DNA from: Helicobacter anseris
GTDB lineage: Bacteria; Campylobacterota; Campylobacteria; Campylobacterales; Helicobacteraceae
Reading direction: 5' to 3'
Assembly: GCF_003364335.1 (NCBI RefSeq)
Contig: NZ_NXLX01000013.1
Span: forward strand, 1-45,355
Length of the DNA stretch: 45,355 bases
The notes below the pieces were generated by a model. It was not told the origin of the DNA. It saw nothing but the letters and a program-made list of their open reading frames with translations, and did no database searches. Shown in pieces: positions 1 through 6,488 of the stretch. Numbering within the stretch: the stretch's first letter is position 1; each line of letters opens with the position of its first letter. The position numbers and the translations under genes are program-made.

Positions 1-1131
1 ACCTCACTCATTACTGATATGAGCCAGTTATTTCTTAATACTGAGAGAATGAATTTCAGTGGTATTGAAAACTGGAATGTTAGTAATGTAAAGAATATGT
101 GTGGAATGTTTCGTAATTGTGATCGTTTCACTTCAGATTTATCTAGGTGGAATGTCAGCAATGTAGAAAATATGGCATTTATGTTCTGCTTGTGCAATAA
201 CTTCACTTCAGATCTCTCCAAATGGGATACTAGCAATGTGAAGGATATGCAAAGTATGTTTTATCGTTGCAATAACTTCACTTCAGATTTATCTAAATGG
301 AATGTCAGCAAGGTAGGGGATATGTCTTATATGTTCTATGATTGCTATGGCTTTAATGCTGATTTATCTAGGTGGAATGTTAGCAATGTAAGAGATATGC
401 ATAGTATGTTTTCTAATTGCTATAGCTTCAATGCTGATCTTTCTAAATGGAATGTCAGCAATGTAAAGACTATGGCTTATATGTTCTGTGATTGCAATAA
501 CTTCACTTCAGATTTATCTAAGTGGAATGTGAGTAATGCAGAGAATATGCAAGGAATGTTTTGTAATTGCGATAGTTTCACTTCTGATTTATCTAAGTGG
601 AATGTCAGCAAGGTAGTGGATATGTCTTATATGTTCTATGAGTGCAAAAATTTCACTTCAGATTTATCTAGGTGGAATGTTGGCTATGTAGAGAATATGC
701 GTGGAATGTTTCATCGTTGCGATAACTTCACTTCAGATTTATCTAGGTGGAATGTTGGTAATGTAAGAGATATGGCATTTATGTTCTGTGATTGCGATAA
801 CTTCACTTCAGATTTATCTAGGTGGAATGTGAGTAATACAGAGGATATGGAAAGAATGTTTTATCGTTGCGATAACTTCACTTCTGATTTATCTATGTGG
901 AATGTTGGTAATGTAGAGAATATGCAAGAAATGTTTTCTAATTGCAATAATTTCAATACTGATCTTTCTAAATGGAATGTCAGCAAGGTAGAGAATATGC
1001 AAGAAATGTTTTTTGGTTGCAAAAATTTCACTTCGGATTTATCTAGGTGGGACACTAGCAAGGTAGGGGATACGCGTGGAATGTTTGATGATATTCCAGG
1101 ATATATCAAGCCAAATTGGTGTAAATATTAA
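1..1131 (+). CDS. DUF285 / BspA-like repeat protein, 5' end outside window
   Basis: The reading frame is open from base 1, so the gene starts upstream. The first visible residues, TSLITDMSQLF, match residues 23-33 of the complete homologue at 3912, so only about 22 residues are missing. The visible part is 14 tandem units of about 25 residues, each with a core W-N/D-V/T-S-N/K-V-x-D/N-M followed by a MF-x-x-C segment. This is the pattern of DUF285 (PF03382)/TIGR02167 surface-protein repeats. The end, DDIPGYIKPNWC, is shared by all complete copies in this window. Known members in other bacteria are surface or lipoprotein repeats, but homologues here start with a lysine-rich, non-signal N-terminus, so location is unclear. 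Function is unknown. Confidence 0.85.
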   Translation, partial: TSLITDMSQLFLNTERMNFSGIENWNVSNVKNMCGMFRNCDRFTSDLSRWNVSNVENMAFMFCLCNNFTSDLSKWDTSNVKDMQSMFYRCNNFTSDLSKWNVSKVGDMSYMFYDCYGFNADLSRWNVSNVRDMHSMFSNCYSFNADLSKWNVSNVKTMAYMFCDCNNFTSDLSKWNVSNAENMQGMFCNCDSFTSDLSKWNVSKVVDMSYMFYECKNFTSDLSRWNVGYVENMRGMFHRCDNFTSDLSRWNVGNVRDMAFMFCDCDNFTSDLSRWNVSNTEDMERMFYRCDNFTSDLSMWNVGNVENMQEMFSNCNNFNTDLSKWNVSKVENMQEMFFGCKNFTSDLSRWDTSKVGDTRGMFDDIPGYIKPNWCKY

Positions 1132-1258
1132 ATCCTTTAAAAAGGACAGATTGAGCTTTAAGTTGAGTGCTTAGACACTTTAATGACTATTGGAAAGCAA
1201 TAGATGAGTTTTCCAATAGGGAAGCTCTCTTTGTTTTCGCACATATAAAGGATAGAAA
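1132..1258 (+). promoter_or_regulatory. Structured leader RNA, type A, copy 1
   Basis: These 127 nt are identical to 34551-34677. Predicted helices: P1 GAGCTT (1153-1158)/AAGCTC (1222-1227); P2 TTAA plus AGTG (1166-1169) with CACT (1176-1179) plus TTAA; P3 CTATTGGAAA (1187-1196)/TTTCCAATAG (1210-1219). Together they form a three-way junction. ATCCTTTA (1132-1139) can pair either with the adjacent AAAGGA (1141-1146) or with the Shine-Dalgarno segment TAAAGGAT (1246-1253), a perfect 8-nt match. That gives mutually exclusive free-SD and masked-SD states before the ATG at 1259. This is inferred by hand; the ligand or effector is unknown. Confidence 0.6.
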
Positions 1259-2134
1259 ATGGGAAATAGATGTGTAATTTACAAAGAAAATGAAGAAAAA
1301 GGAATTTTTTTGCATTGGAATGGTGGTAGAGATACAGTAGAGCCAGTATTAGAAGTAGCAAAAGAATTAGGATTAAAATATGATGAAATCAAAACATTAT
1401 TTAGATTTTTCGTAGAACCTGATTTTTCTGATTATTCAATATTAGACAAAGATAATGGCGATAATGGTGTTTATATCATCAATGATGATTTTAAAATAGT
1501 TGAAAGGCTTTATAACAAATACTCTGAGCAAAAATCGCACGATCCTAAAAGAATAAAACTTCTTGTAAAAGAATATTATCTTTTGACAAAAGCGATAATT
1601 GAACATATTCAAAGTAACGGTTATATAGTTAAAACAATTAAAGCGAGTATTTGTGGGAAAGAGGCTTCAATAAGGATTGATACTGAATGGGATTGTAATA
1701 CAAATTCTCACAGTTATACTTTTTCGATTGAAGGAAATGTTTTTGGACAATTACCAATAAAGGACATTTCGGATAGATCTCCTATTGATATTTCGCATTT
1801 TCTTGCACATAAAATAATAAATGTTTTTTATGAAAAAACAGAAATAATAAAAAGCAAGATTAAAAAAATTCCAAAAGAACAGATCGACAAAAAAAGAATA
1901 CTAGAAGAGATCATTTCTGATGAGGATTGTTTGTTTTATTGTCAGAATACAAATATTTTGTATTCAATGGTAGAAACTGCAGGAGTAATTAAAATGGTTT
2001 CTGAACAAGGTATCCACAATAATGAGATTTTTGAAAAAATAATCATAGACAAAATTGCCTATGAAAAAGATCACATTATTGTTAATGATTTAAAAGGTTT
2101 TGTTTATCTGTTTTTAATTCTAAAAAAATATTAA
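1259..2134 (+). CDS. Conserved hypothetical protein, 'MGNR..IY..HWNGG' family
   Basis: The gene encodes 291 residues. It starts at the ATG 5 nt after the AAAGGAT Shine-Dalgarno of leader A. The N-terminus, MGNRCVIYKENEEKGIFLHW followed by NGGRD, and the later DNGDNGVYII resemble conserved hypothetical proteins seen in phages and mobile elements; I know no function for that family. The C-terminal half is lysine-rich and mixed helical, with no signal peptide, membrane segment or obvious catalytic motif. It sits between leaders A and B and has no tight operon partner, since both flanks carry structured RNA. Translation is probably controlled by leader A. Confidence 0.7.
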   Translation: MGNRCVIYKENEEKGIFLHWNGGRDTVEPVLEVAKELGLKYDEIKTLFRFFVEPDFSDYSILDKDNGDNGVYIINDDFKIVERLYNKYSEQKSHDPKRIKLLVKEYYLLTKAIIEHIQSNGYIVKTIKASICGKEASIRIDTEWDCNTNSHSYTFSIEGNVFGQLPIKDISDRSPIDISHFLAHKIINVFYEKTEIIKSKIKKIPKEQIDKKRILEEIISDEDCLFYCQNTNILYSMVETAGVIKMVSEQGIHNNEIFEKIIIDKIAYEKDHIIVNDLKGFVYLFLILKKY

Positions 2135-2238
2135 TTTGTTAATCCGCTGTAGGTGGGAAGATTTTTGTTTTTCTGCCTACGCAGATTAACTCATAAAATC
2201 TTCCTTATTTTATTTTGAAAAATAATTAAGGAAAAATA
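2135..2238 (+). promoter_or_regulatory. Structured leader RNA, type B, copy 1 (pseudoknot-like, SD-masking)
   Basis: This leader is identical to 39178-39281 apart from the first base or so. Stem 1 is TTAATC-GC-GTAGG (2139-2153) with CCTACGCAGATTAA (2176-2189), carrying one mismatch and one bulge. Its loop holds GGAAGATTTT (2156-2165), perfectly complementary to AAAATCTTCC (2195-2204) just downstream, the geometry of an H-type pseudoknot. CCTTA (2203-2207) can instead pair with TAAGG (2227-2231), the Shine-Dalgarno of the gene at 2239. The two pairings share bases 2203-2204, so forming the pseudoknot should weaken SD masking. This is a hand-derived fold; the trigger is unknown. Confidence 0.6.
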
Positions 2239-3666
2239 ATGAAAAAGTTAGAAAAAGTTAGAAATATATTAATTAAGGGCAATATTTACGCATTAGCACC
2301 ATATGCAAAATGCCAAATTAAAGATAATACTTTATTCGTTAAAATAAATCACACTAACTATACAAAAGACTTAAGTTGTGTAGGAATTGATTGGAGATCT
2401 ATGGAAAGTTTGATGGAAGATGTCGCAGAACATTTCTATTTATTACAAGAAAATGATTTCCGTTTTGATGATGATGAATTTAATGAAATATGGCGTCCTT
2501 TAGATCAATATATTAAGAGAGTTGATACACCATATTATTATAATTCCTCAGAATTAGAAAGTTATTTTGATTACATATATTCTTTGTTTAAAGAACAAAT
2601 TTTGAGTATGGCTTCAAAAGAAAACTTAGCTATTTCTAGTAGGAAAGAAAAAAGTTTTTTCATTACTCCTAAAACGATTTATCCAGAAATCTCTTCTTTG
2701 AATTTCTGTAATGAAGAGGCAGAAAAGGCTTTTTTTAAAAAAATCTCTAACACTAAAGATTTAAAGAATATCATATATGATAATGCTGATACAGATGATA
2801 ATACCCCATTTTTTGCTATACCGAATAATATTTTTTATCTCAATAAAAAGCAAAGAAAGGCGGTTAAAGATGTAGAAAGCTATATTGTAGATGAAAATTT
2901 TGATCTGAATGTAAGAGGATTAGTCTGTGATGTGCTAAATAATATAGGTATTGATGATCTTGATGACAGAATATTTTTATCAGAGGAAATGGTTTCTTAT
3001 GTCTATAAGAATAAGAAAAAGTTTTCAAGTATTTTTAGATTAAAAGATTATTTATTAGAAAAATTGCTCCAAAAACATATTAAGTATAATAAAAAAGAAC
3101 AATATGTTTATTTTGTCTGGAACGATTATAAAAAAATGATTTTTGATTTTAAAGCCGATGTTTTAGATGAGCTTAATGAAGCAGGAACTAGATTTAGAAT
3201 TAGAAATTTGAAGGATTTTAATGGAAAAATAGATTTTGTTTTTGAGTTAGAATTAGCTCATACTTTGTTAGATGTTGAACAAAAAGAAAACATCTATCAT
3301 TTTTCAATCAAGAAAAATTTTATAATTCCATTATTAGAAAAAGATGAATTTGATAGTTCCAGCAATTGTGATTTAATGCGTTCAGTGATTGATATTCTTC
3401 TAAGAAGAGAACGCACTAAATTAAATGGTTTTGATTATGCAATTAAACCTCATTTGAAAGAATTCTTTGTTGATGTAAAAGATTCTTACAATGCTGGAAA
3501 TTGTGTTATTGGAACAGAGCAATTTATGCAAAAGTTTGGCTTAAAAGAGCAGAAAGAAATCAGAGCAGATAAGCTATTCGCTTTGGATTCAAGTAACGCT
3601 TTTGTGCGAAGAGCCATCATTGCAGCGTATCAAAAATTTAAAGAAAATGAGCAGAGTGTTTATTAA
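2239..3666 (+). CDS. Hypothetical protein with C-terminal NAGNC-x(2)-GT motif
   Basis: The gene encodes 475 residues, starting 7 nt after TTAAGG in leader B. It has no signal peptide or membrane segment; it is an acidic and lysine-rich, probably cytoplasmic protein. The last 60 residues contain NAGNCVIGTEQF, then a segment RADKLFAL and RRAIIAAYQKF. This arrangement recalls a motif I associate with uncharacterised phage and mobile-element proteins, but I cannot name a function. A clear terminator follows at 3683-3699, so this ends the leftmost transcription unit. The gene shares its leader type with the helicase at 39282, which suggests common control, not shared function. Confidence 0.7.
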   Translation: MKKLEKVRNILIKGNIYALAPYAKCQIKDNTLFVKINHTNYTKDLSCVGIDWRSMESLMEDVAEHFYLLQENDFRFDDDEFNEIWRPLDQYIKRVDTPYYYNSSELESYFDYIYSLFKEQILSMASKENLAISSRKEKSFFITPKTIYPEISSLNFCNEEAEKAFFKKISNTKDLKNIIYDNADTDDNTPFFAIPNNIFYLNKKQRKAVKDVESYIVDENFDLNVRGLVCDVLNNIGIDDLDDRIFLSEEMVSYVYKNKKKFSSIFRLKDYLLEKLLQKHIKYNKKEQYVYFVWNDYKKMIFDFKADVLDELNEAGTRFRIRNLKDFNGKIDFVFELELAHTLLDVEQKENIYHFSIKKNFIIPLLEKDEFDSSSNCDLMRSVIDILLRRERTKLNGFDYAIKPHLKEFFVDVKDSYNAGNCVIGTEQFMQKFGLKEQKEIRADKLFALDSSNAFVRRAIIAAYQKFKENEQSVY

Positions 3667-3682
3667 ACACCATTTCATTTCG

Positions 3683-3699
3683 CCCCTCTGGGGTTTTTT
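3683..3699 (+). terminator. Rho-independent terminator
   Basis: CCCC (3683-3686), a TCT loop and GGGG (3690-3693) are followed by six T residues, 17 nt after the stop codon of the 475-residue gene. Confidence 0.8.
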
Positions 3700-3827
3700 A
3701 TATTTATACCAAAGCTTATTATGGTAGGTTTTTGTATAAATATTTTTGTGTGTAGCAAAATAATACTAATCTTTTTATATGTATTATGCGTATAGATTTA
3801 TACATAGTATGTGTGTAAATTAGAATA

Positions 3828-3889
3828 TATTATGTGTTCATTATTGCATATATTATCCATTTGAAATATCTTAGTAAATGAGATAGAAT
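3828..3889 (+). promoter_or_regulatory. Cassette promoter with upstream TATTATGTGT box
   Basis: The -35 is TTGAAA (3861-3866), the spacer is 17 nt, and the -10 is TAGAAT (3884-3889). TATTATGTGT (3828-3837) ends 23 nt before the -35, the same spacing as at 5574, 30289 and 32105. A related box TATTATGCGT lies further upstream at 3782-3791, and TAGTATGTGT at 3805-3814. The promoter drives the DUF285 gene at 3912 with a leader of about 16 nt. The shared box suggests a common DNA-binding regulator (inference). Confidence 0.65.
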
Positions 3890-3911
3890 ACAGGAAAATA
3901 AAAGGATTGCG

Positions 3912-4367
3912 ATGAAATACACACCAAAAACAAAAAAAGAATTAAAAACATTGTGCAATGATCTATCAATCAATCTTGGAGATATTGATACCTCACTCAT
4001 TACTGATATGAGCCAGTTATTTCTTAATACTGAGAGAATGAATTTCAGTGGTATTGAAAACTGGAATGTTAGTAATGTAGAGGATATGCGTGGAATGTTC
4101 TATGGGTGCAATAGTTTCACTTCAGATCTCTCTAAGTGGGATACTAACAAGGTAATTGATATGGCATTTATGTTTTGTGATTGCAATAGTTTCAATGCTG
4201 ACCTTTCCAATTGGAATGTTAGTAATGTAGAGGATATGTCTTATATGTTCTTTCATTGCAAAAACTTTACTTCAGATTTATCTAGGTGGAATGTTAGTAA
4301 TGTAGAGAATATGCGTGGAATGTTTGATGATATTCCAGGATATATCAAGCCAAATTGGTGTGAATAA
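3912..4367 (+). CDS. DUF285 / BspA-like repeat protein, short form (4 repeats)
   Basis: This complete 151-residue copy has an N-terminal cap of about 45 residues (MKYTPKTKKELKTLC, then LITDMSQLF), four 25-residue W-[ND]-[VT]-x-[NK]-V repeats and the common end DDIPGYIKPNWCE. There is no signal peptide, so the protein is probably not exported by Sec unless by another route. It is almost identical to the protein at 30380 but lacks exactly one 25-residue (75-bp) repeat. That is direct evidence that repeat number changes by in-frame recombination or slippage. The Shine-Dalgarno is AAAGGA. It is followed after 26 nt by its partner gene at 4394, and the same pair recurs at 30380/30937. Confidence 0.85.
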   Translation: MKYTPKTKKELKTLCNDLSINLGDIDTSLITDMSQLFLNTERMNFSGIENWNVSNVEDMRGMFYGCNSFTSDLSKWDTNKVIDMAFMFCDCNSFNADLSNWNVSNVEDMSYMFFHCKNFTSDLSRWNVSNVENMRGMFDDIPGYIKPNWCE

Positions 4368-4393
4368 TATTTGCAAAAGACAAAGGATTAAAA

Positions 4394-4990
4394 ATGACAC
4401 AAGAACAATTTAACGATATAAAAGACAAACTAAGAGTTTGTAGAGAAGAGAGAGGTTTAAATAAAGAAGACCAAAAGAGAAACTTTAGAGTCGATTATAC
4501 AAAAGAGTTAGCTAAGTTTTTTGAGGCAGAGCGTGATAACAATCAGTATGAGATGATTAAAGCTTTATGTAATATGATAGTGGTAGCTATCAATGCAGGA
4601 GCTATTAGAAACACTTTATGTTTCAAAATCTCAAATAACTTTTTTAGCTTTGGGTTAGAGAATTCAATAAATACTATTTTTTGCACTTTTGATATTCTCG
4701 GCTACGACCCTTACAAATGCTTACTTGAAACTATCAAAGAGCTAAACTCCCGCACTGGTTCTTGGAATGAAGAAGAGGGTAAGTGGGTTGAGGATTTAGG
4801 AGCTTATACTGAGGAAGAGGCTTGGATTAAGGCAAAAAGAATAGAAAGTAAATGTGTGCTTGTATGCAGACCAAATGAAATGCTTGGAGTTCCTGAAGAT
4901 ACTTGGGTGTTTGAGGGAAGAGATTTAATTGAAATCAAAAAGTGGTATAAAGCAGATTATGCAAGTTGTAAATTGGAGAGTGTAAAATGA
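4394..4990 (+). CDS. DUF285-partner protein, possible MazG-like fold
   Basis: The gene encodes 198 residues with Shine-Dalgarno AAAGGA. Residues 1-55 are identical to the paralogue at 30937. The middle differs, then the segment YDPYKCLLETIKELN, RTGSWNEEEGKWVEDLGAYT and a YKADY-x-x-C end are shared again, so the pair is a mosaic with a variable core. The helical N-terminal stretch (KELAKFFEAE followed by IKALCNM) and the YDPYKC segment remind me of phage MazG-like NTP-pyrophosphohydrolases. The usual acidic metal-binding D is N here (ALCN), so activity is doubtful. It always follows a DUF285 gene and precedes the toxin/antisense repeat. Confidence 0.6.
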   Translation: MTQEQFNDIKDKLRVCREERGLNKEDQKRNFRVDYTKELAKFFEAERDNNQYEMIKALCNMIVVAINAGAIRNTLCFKISNNFFSFGLENSINTIFCTFDILGYDPYKCLLETIKELNSRTGSWNEEEGKWVEDLGAYTEEEAWIKAKRIESKCVLVCRPNEMLGVPEDTWVFEGRDLIEIKKWYKADYASCKLESVK

Positions 4991-5154
4991 ATAGTGTAGA
5001 ATGTCCTTATTGTGGAGCTTATATAGATTATTCTGAATTTGACTATTTGGAAATGGAAGATGATGATTCCAGAGATTATGAATGTGGTAATTGCAACAAA
5101 GAGTTTGAATTATATTCTCATTTAGTGATGGAATATGAAGCGTATGAAAAATGA
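4987..5154 (+). CDS. Small zinc-ribbon protein (55 aa)
   Basis: The ATG overlaps the previous stop (ATGA), so translation is probably coupled. The 55-residue product has CPYC near the N-terminus and CGNC about 24 residues later, a four-cysteine zinc ribbon, with a strongly acidic stretch (EMEDDDSRD) between them. Such proteins usually bind zinc and nucleic acid or act as adaptors; the specific role is unknown. The right-hand copy of this cassette lacks it, because its partner gene at 30937 ends differently. Confidence 0.6.
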   Translation: MNSVECPYCGAYIDYSEFDYLEMEDDDSRDYECGNCNKEFELYSHLVMEYEAYEK

Positions 5155-5207
5155 ATGAATAATTAAGCAAAAAACCAAATCAAGGCTATTGTAATTTATA
5201 TAGATAT

Positions 5208-5236
5208 TTGTTTTTAAAACTAAGAGATTATATAAT
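5208..5236 (+). promoter_or_regulatory. Toxin mRNA promoter, copy 1
   Basis: TTGTTT (5208-5213), a 17-nt spacer and TATAAT (5231-5236) predict a start near 5243. The RNA would begin with the TAGAGGTTG segment that pairs with the mRNA 3' region. Confidence 0.65.
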
Positions 5237-5239
5237 TGT

Positions 5240-5334
5240 AGTAGAGGTTGCCCTAAAGAGGTGGCTGCCTCCTTAGGGTTACCTACTTTCAAATGAAAGG
5301 AGGTAATCAAATGAAGATATTAACGGATATCTTG
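5240..5334 (-). ncRNA. Predicted antisense antitoxin RNA, copy 1
   Basis: On the minus strand, TTGACT (plus 5365-5370), an 18-nt spacer and TATAAT (plus 5341-5346) form a near-consensus promoter lying inside the toxin ORF. Transcription should start near 5334 and run leftward across the toxin start codon, Shine-Dalgarno and folded 5' UTR, giving an RNA fully complementary to the translation start region. The 3' end near 5240 is a guess; the CCCTAA/TTTAGGG hairpin could end it. The arrangement matches known type I systems in Helicobacter such as AapA/IsoA; there is no sequence match claim. Confidence 0.6.
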
Positions 5335-5379
5335 ATAGTGATTATATTAGTTTTAATGCTAATAAGTCAAGCCTATTAA
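5311..5379 (+). CDS. Small hydrophobic toxin-like peptide (22 aa), type I TA candidate, copy 1
   Basis: The ORF encodes 22 residues, MKILTDILIVIILVLMLISQ-AY, a single membrane-spanning helix. The end LIS-Q-AY and the I/L/V run recall the Ibs toxins of E. coli, a resemblance by eye only. The start has a strong AAAGGAGGT Shine-Dalgarno, but it lies in a hairpin (ACCTACTTTC 5281-5290 with GAAAGGAGGT 5295-5304, one mismatch). The 5' UTR also folds (CCCTAA 5251-5256/TTAGGG 5273-5278, GAGG/CCTC), and TAGAGGTTG at the mRNA 5' end (5242-5250) perfectly matches CAACCTCTA (5429-5437) in the 3' region. These features are typical of translation-silenced type I toxin mRNAs. Copy 2 (31845) differs at residues 5-6 (TD to QH). 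Confidence 0.65.
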   Translation: MKILTDILIVIILVLMLISQAY

Positions 5380-5400
5380 GATAAAACCTCTTAGCTCATC

Positions 5401-5445
5401 TCATAAGCGTGGGCTAGGAGAATATCTTCAACCTCTAGCTTATGT
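5401..5445 (+). terminator. 3' stem-loop of toxin mRNA, copy 1
   Basis: CATAAGC near 5402 and GCTTATG near 5438 form a stem enclosing a segment that includes the CAACCTCTA long-range pairing site. There is no strong T run, so this may be a processing or stability structure and not a classical terminator. Confidence 0.4.
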
Positions 5446-5573
5446 TTCAAAAATACTACAAAATACATACAAAATAATCATCATTATGCTTTGTAATCTA
5501 CAATTAAAATGCTTATAAAAGAATATGCAATATACTCATATTTTATTACTTAATATATGTTTTAATCTAAATA

Positions 5574-5635
5574 TATTATGCGTTATAAATTATAAATATT
5601 ATTCATTTGAAAATCCATAAAATAGCCTATAAGAT
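5574..5635 (+). promoter_or_regulatory. Cassette promoter with TATTATGCGT box
   Basis: TATTATGCGT (5574-5583), a 23-nt gap, TTGAAA (5607-5612), a 17-nt spacer and TAAGAT (5630-5635). A second TATTAT lies at 5597-5602, 23 nt after the first. It drives the membrane protein gene at 5694. Confidence 0.6.
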
Positions 5636-5693
5636 TACATTACAAAAAAGTTTTGATTATTAAAACTTTTTATATTTAATTAAAGGAGCAAGA

Positions 5694-6347
5694 ATGTTAC
5701 TTGATTTTTTTATCAATAATTTTAGCGTATTTTTCTATAATGAATGGGGAGTTGGGATTTATTATTGTTTTGCATTAATCCAAATATTACTTTGCATTTT
5801 TTTAATAGTATTGTTTTTCGCTTATGAAAGGTGTAAGAAAAGTAAGTATTTTATTTTTAAACATCTTATTTCGGCATTTGGTTTAATCTTTTTTGTATTC
5901 TTTACAATGTTACTGTATTCTACTGCTAGAGATAAGTCTTTAATGTATGAAAATTATTCTATAGAAAAGCTTTATTCTGAAGGACTAATTAGCAAGAAAA
6001 CCTTTGATCATTTTTATCCTAAAGTTATGAAAGAGAGATTAGAGGCAGAGAAAGAAGCAGAAGCTAAGGCAAAGGAAGAGGAAGAGAGAAAAGAAAAGTG
6101 GAATAAACTAAGTGAAGAACAAAAATTAGAAAAAATCGCACAAACAAGGACAAAAGTTTTTTTGATAATTCCTTGTATGATGATGATTGTTTTTTTTGTT
6201 TATAAAATATCAGATTTTATGTGGTCTCAACATCTAGCTAATAAAATAACAAGAAAAAAAACAATAATTTCTAATATTGCTATGACATTTTTGCTTGTTA
6301 TAACATTTTTACTAGCTTATTATGGATGGACATTGATCTTTCCATAG
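5694..6347 (+). CDS. Four-helix membrane protein with cytoplasmic or periplasmic coiled coil
   Basis: The 217-residue protein has Shine-Dalgarno AAAGGAG. Hydrophobic segments lie at about residues 20-44, 55-75, 153-172 and 190-213. Between the second and third is a highly charged helix of about 60 residues (repeated E/K/A, such as EAEKEAEAKAKEEEERKEK), probably a coiled coil. I do not recognise the family. It is expressed from the TATTATGCGT-box promoter immediately after the toxin module, in the slot that holds an unrelated gene (32197) in the other copy of the repeat. That makes it cassette cargo. Confidence 0.65.
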   Translation: MLLDFFINNFSVFFYNEWGVGIYYCFALIQILLCIFLIVLFFAYERCKKSKYFIFKHLISAFGLIFFVFFTMLLYSTARDKSLMYENYSIEKLYSEGLISKKTFDHFYPKVMKERLEAEKEAEAKAKEEEERKEKWNKLSEEQKLEKIAQTRTKVFLIIPCMMMIVFFVYKISDFMWSQHLANKITRKKTIISNIAMTFLLVITFLLAYYGWTLIFP

Positions 6348-6365
6348 TCTCAACAGACCATTCGG

Positions 6366-6381
6366 GTGCTTTATTAAGCAC
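6366..6381. other. Short hairpin in the 6348-6488 gap
   Basis: GTGCTT (6366-6371), a TATT loop and AAGCAC (6376-6381) form a 6-bp hairpin with no T run. It lies between the membrane protein gene and the next promoter; nothing else is visible in this gap. Confidence 0.35.
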
Positions 6382-6433
6382 TGACTGAGTGGTGCTCTTC
6401 AATATCATAACCTTTACCCCACTTATTTTTCAT

Positions 6434-6462
6434 TTGAAAACATCAAAAAAATAACTTATAAT
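6434..6462 (+). promoter_or_regulatory. Promoter of the gene at 6489
   Basis: TTGAAA (6434-6439), a 17-nt spacer and TATAAT (6457-6462). It shares the CATTTGAAA -35 context of the cassette promoters but has no TATTATG box 23 nt upstream, so it is probably not under the same regulator. Confidence 0.65.
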
Positions 6463-6488
6463 TTCTAAAAATTCAAGAAGGATTAAAT

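Larger units (their letters stand above)
5169..5650 (+). repeat. Long direct repeat R1, copy 1 (toxin/antisense module plus promoter)
   Basis: About 480 bp are repeated almost exactly at 31703-32181 in the same orientation, with a few substitutions and a 3-nt indel. The repeat carries a small toxin-like ORF with its antisense promoter and, at its right end, the TATTATGCGT-box promoter that drives the next gene. The gene after each copy is different (5694 versus 32197). The last part of the repeat occurs a third time at 30176-30327. Confidence 0.9.

Noticed and set aside
861-1109. Open frame on the minus strand within the first DUF285 gene (a similar one at 34346-34528)
   Set aside because: It is a shadow of the 75-bp repeat on the other strand; no Shine-Dalgarno, and the pattern follows repeat periodicity.
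19-1131. Regular 75-bp repeats as a possible CRISPR array
   Set aside because: The repeats are coding, continuous without spacers, keep frame and match the DUF285 protein repeat; no cas genes are present.
1187-1219. Hammerhead-like GAUGAG / GAAA strings in leader A
   Set aside because: The conserved CUGAUGA core and its three helices in the right order are not present.
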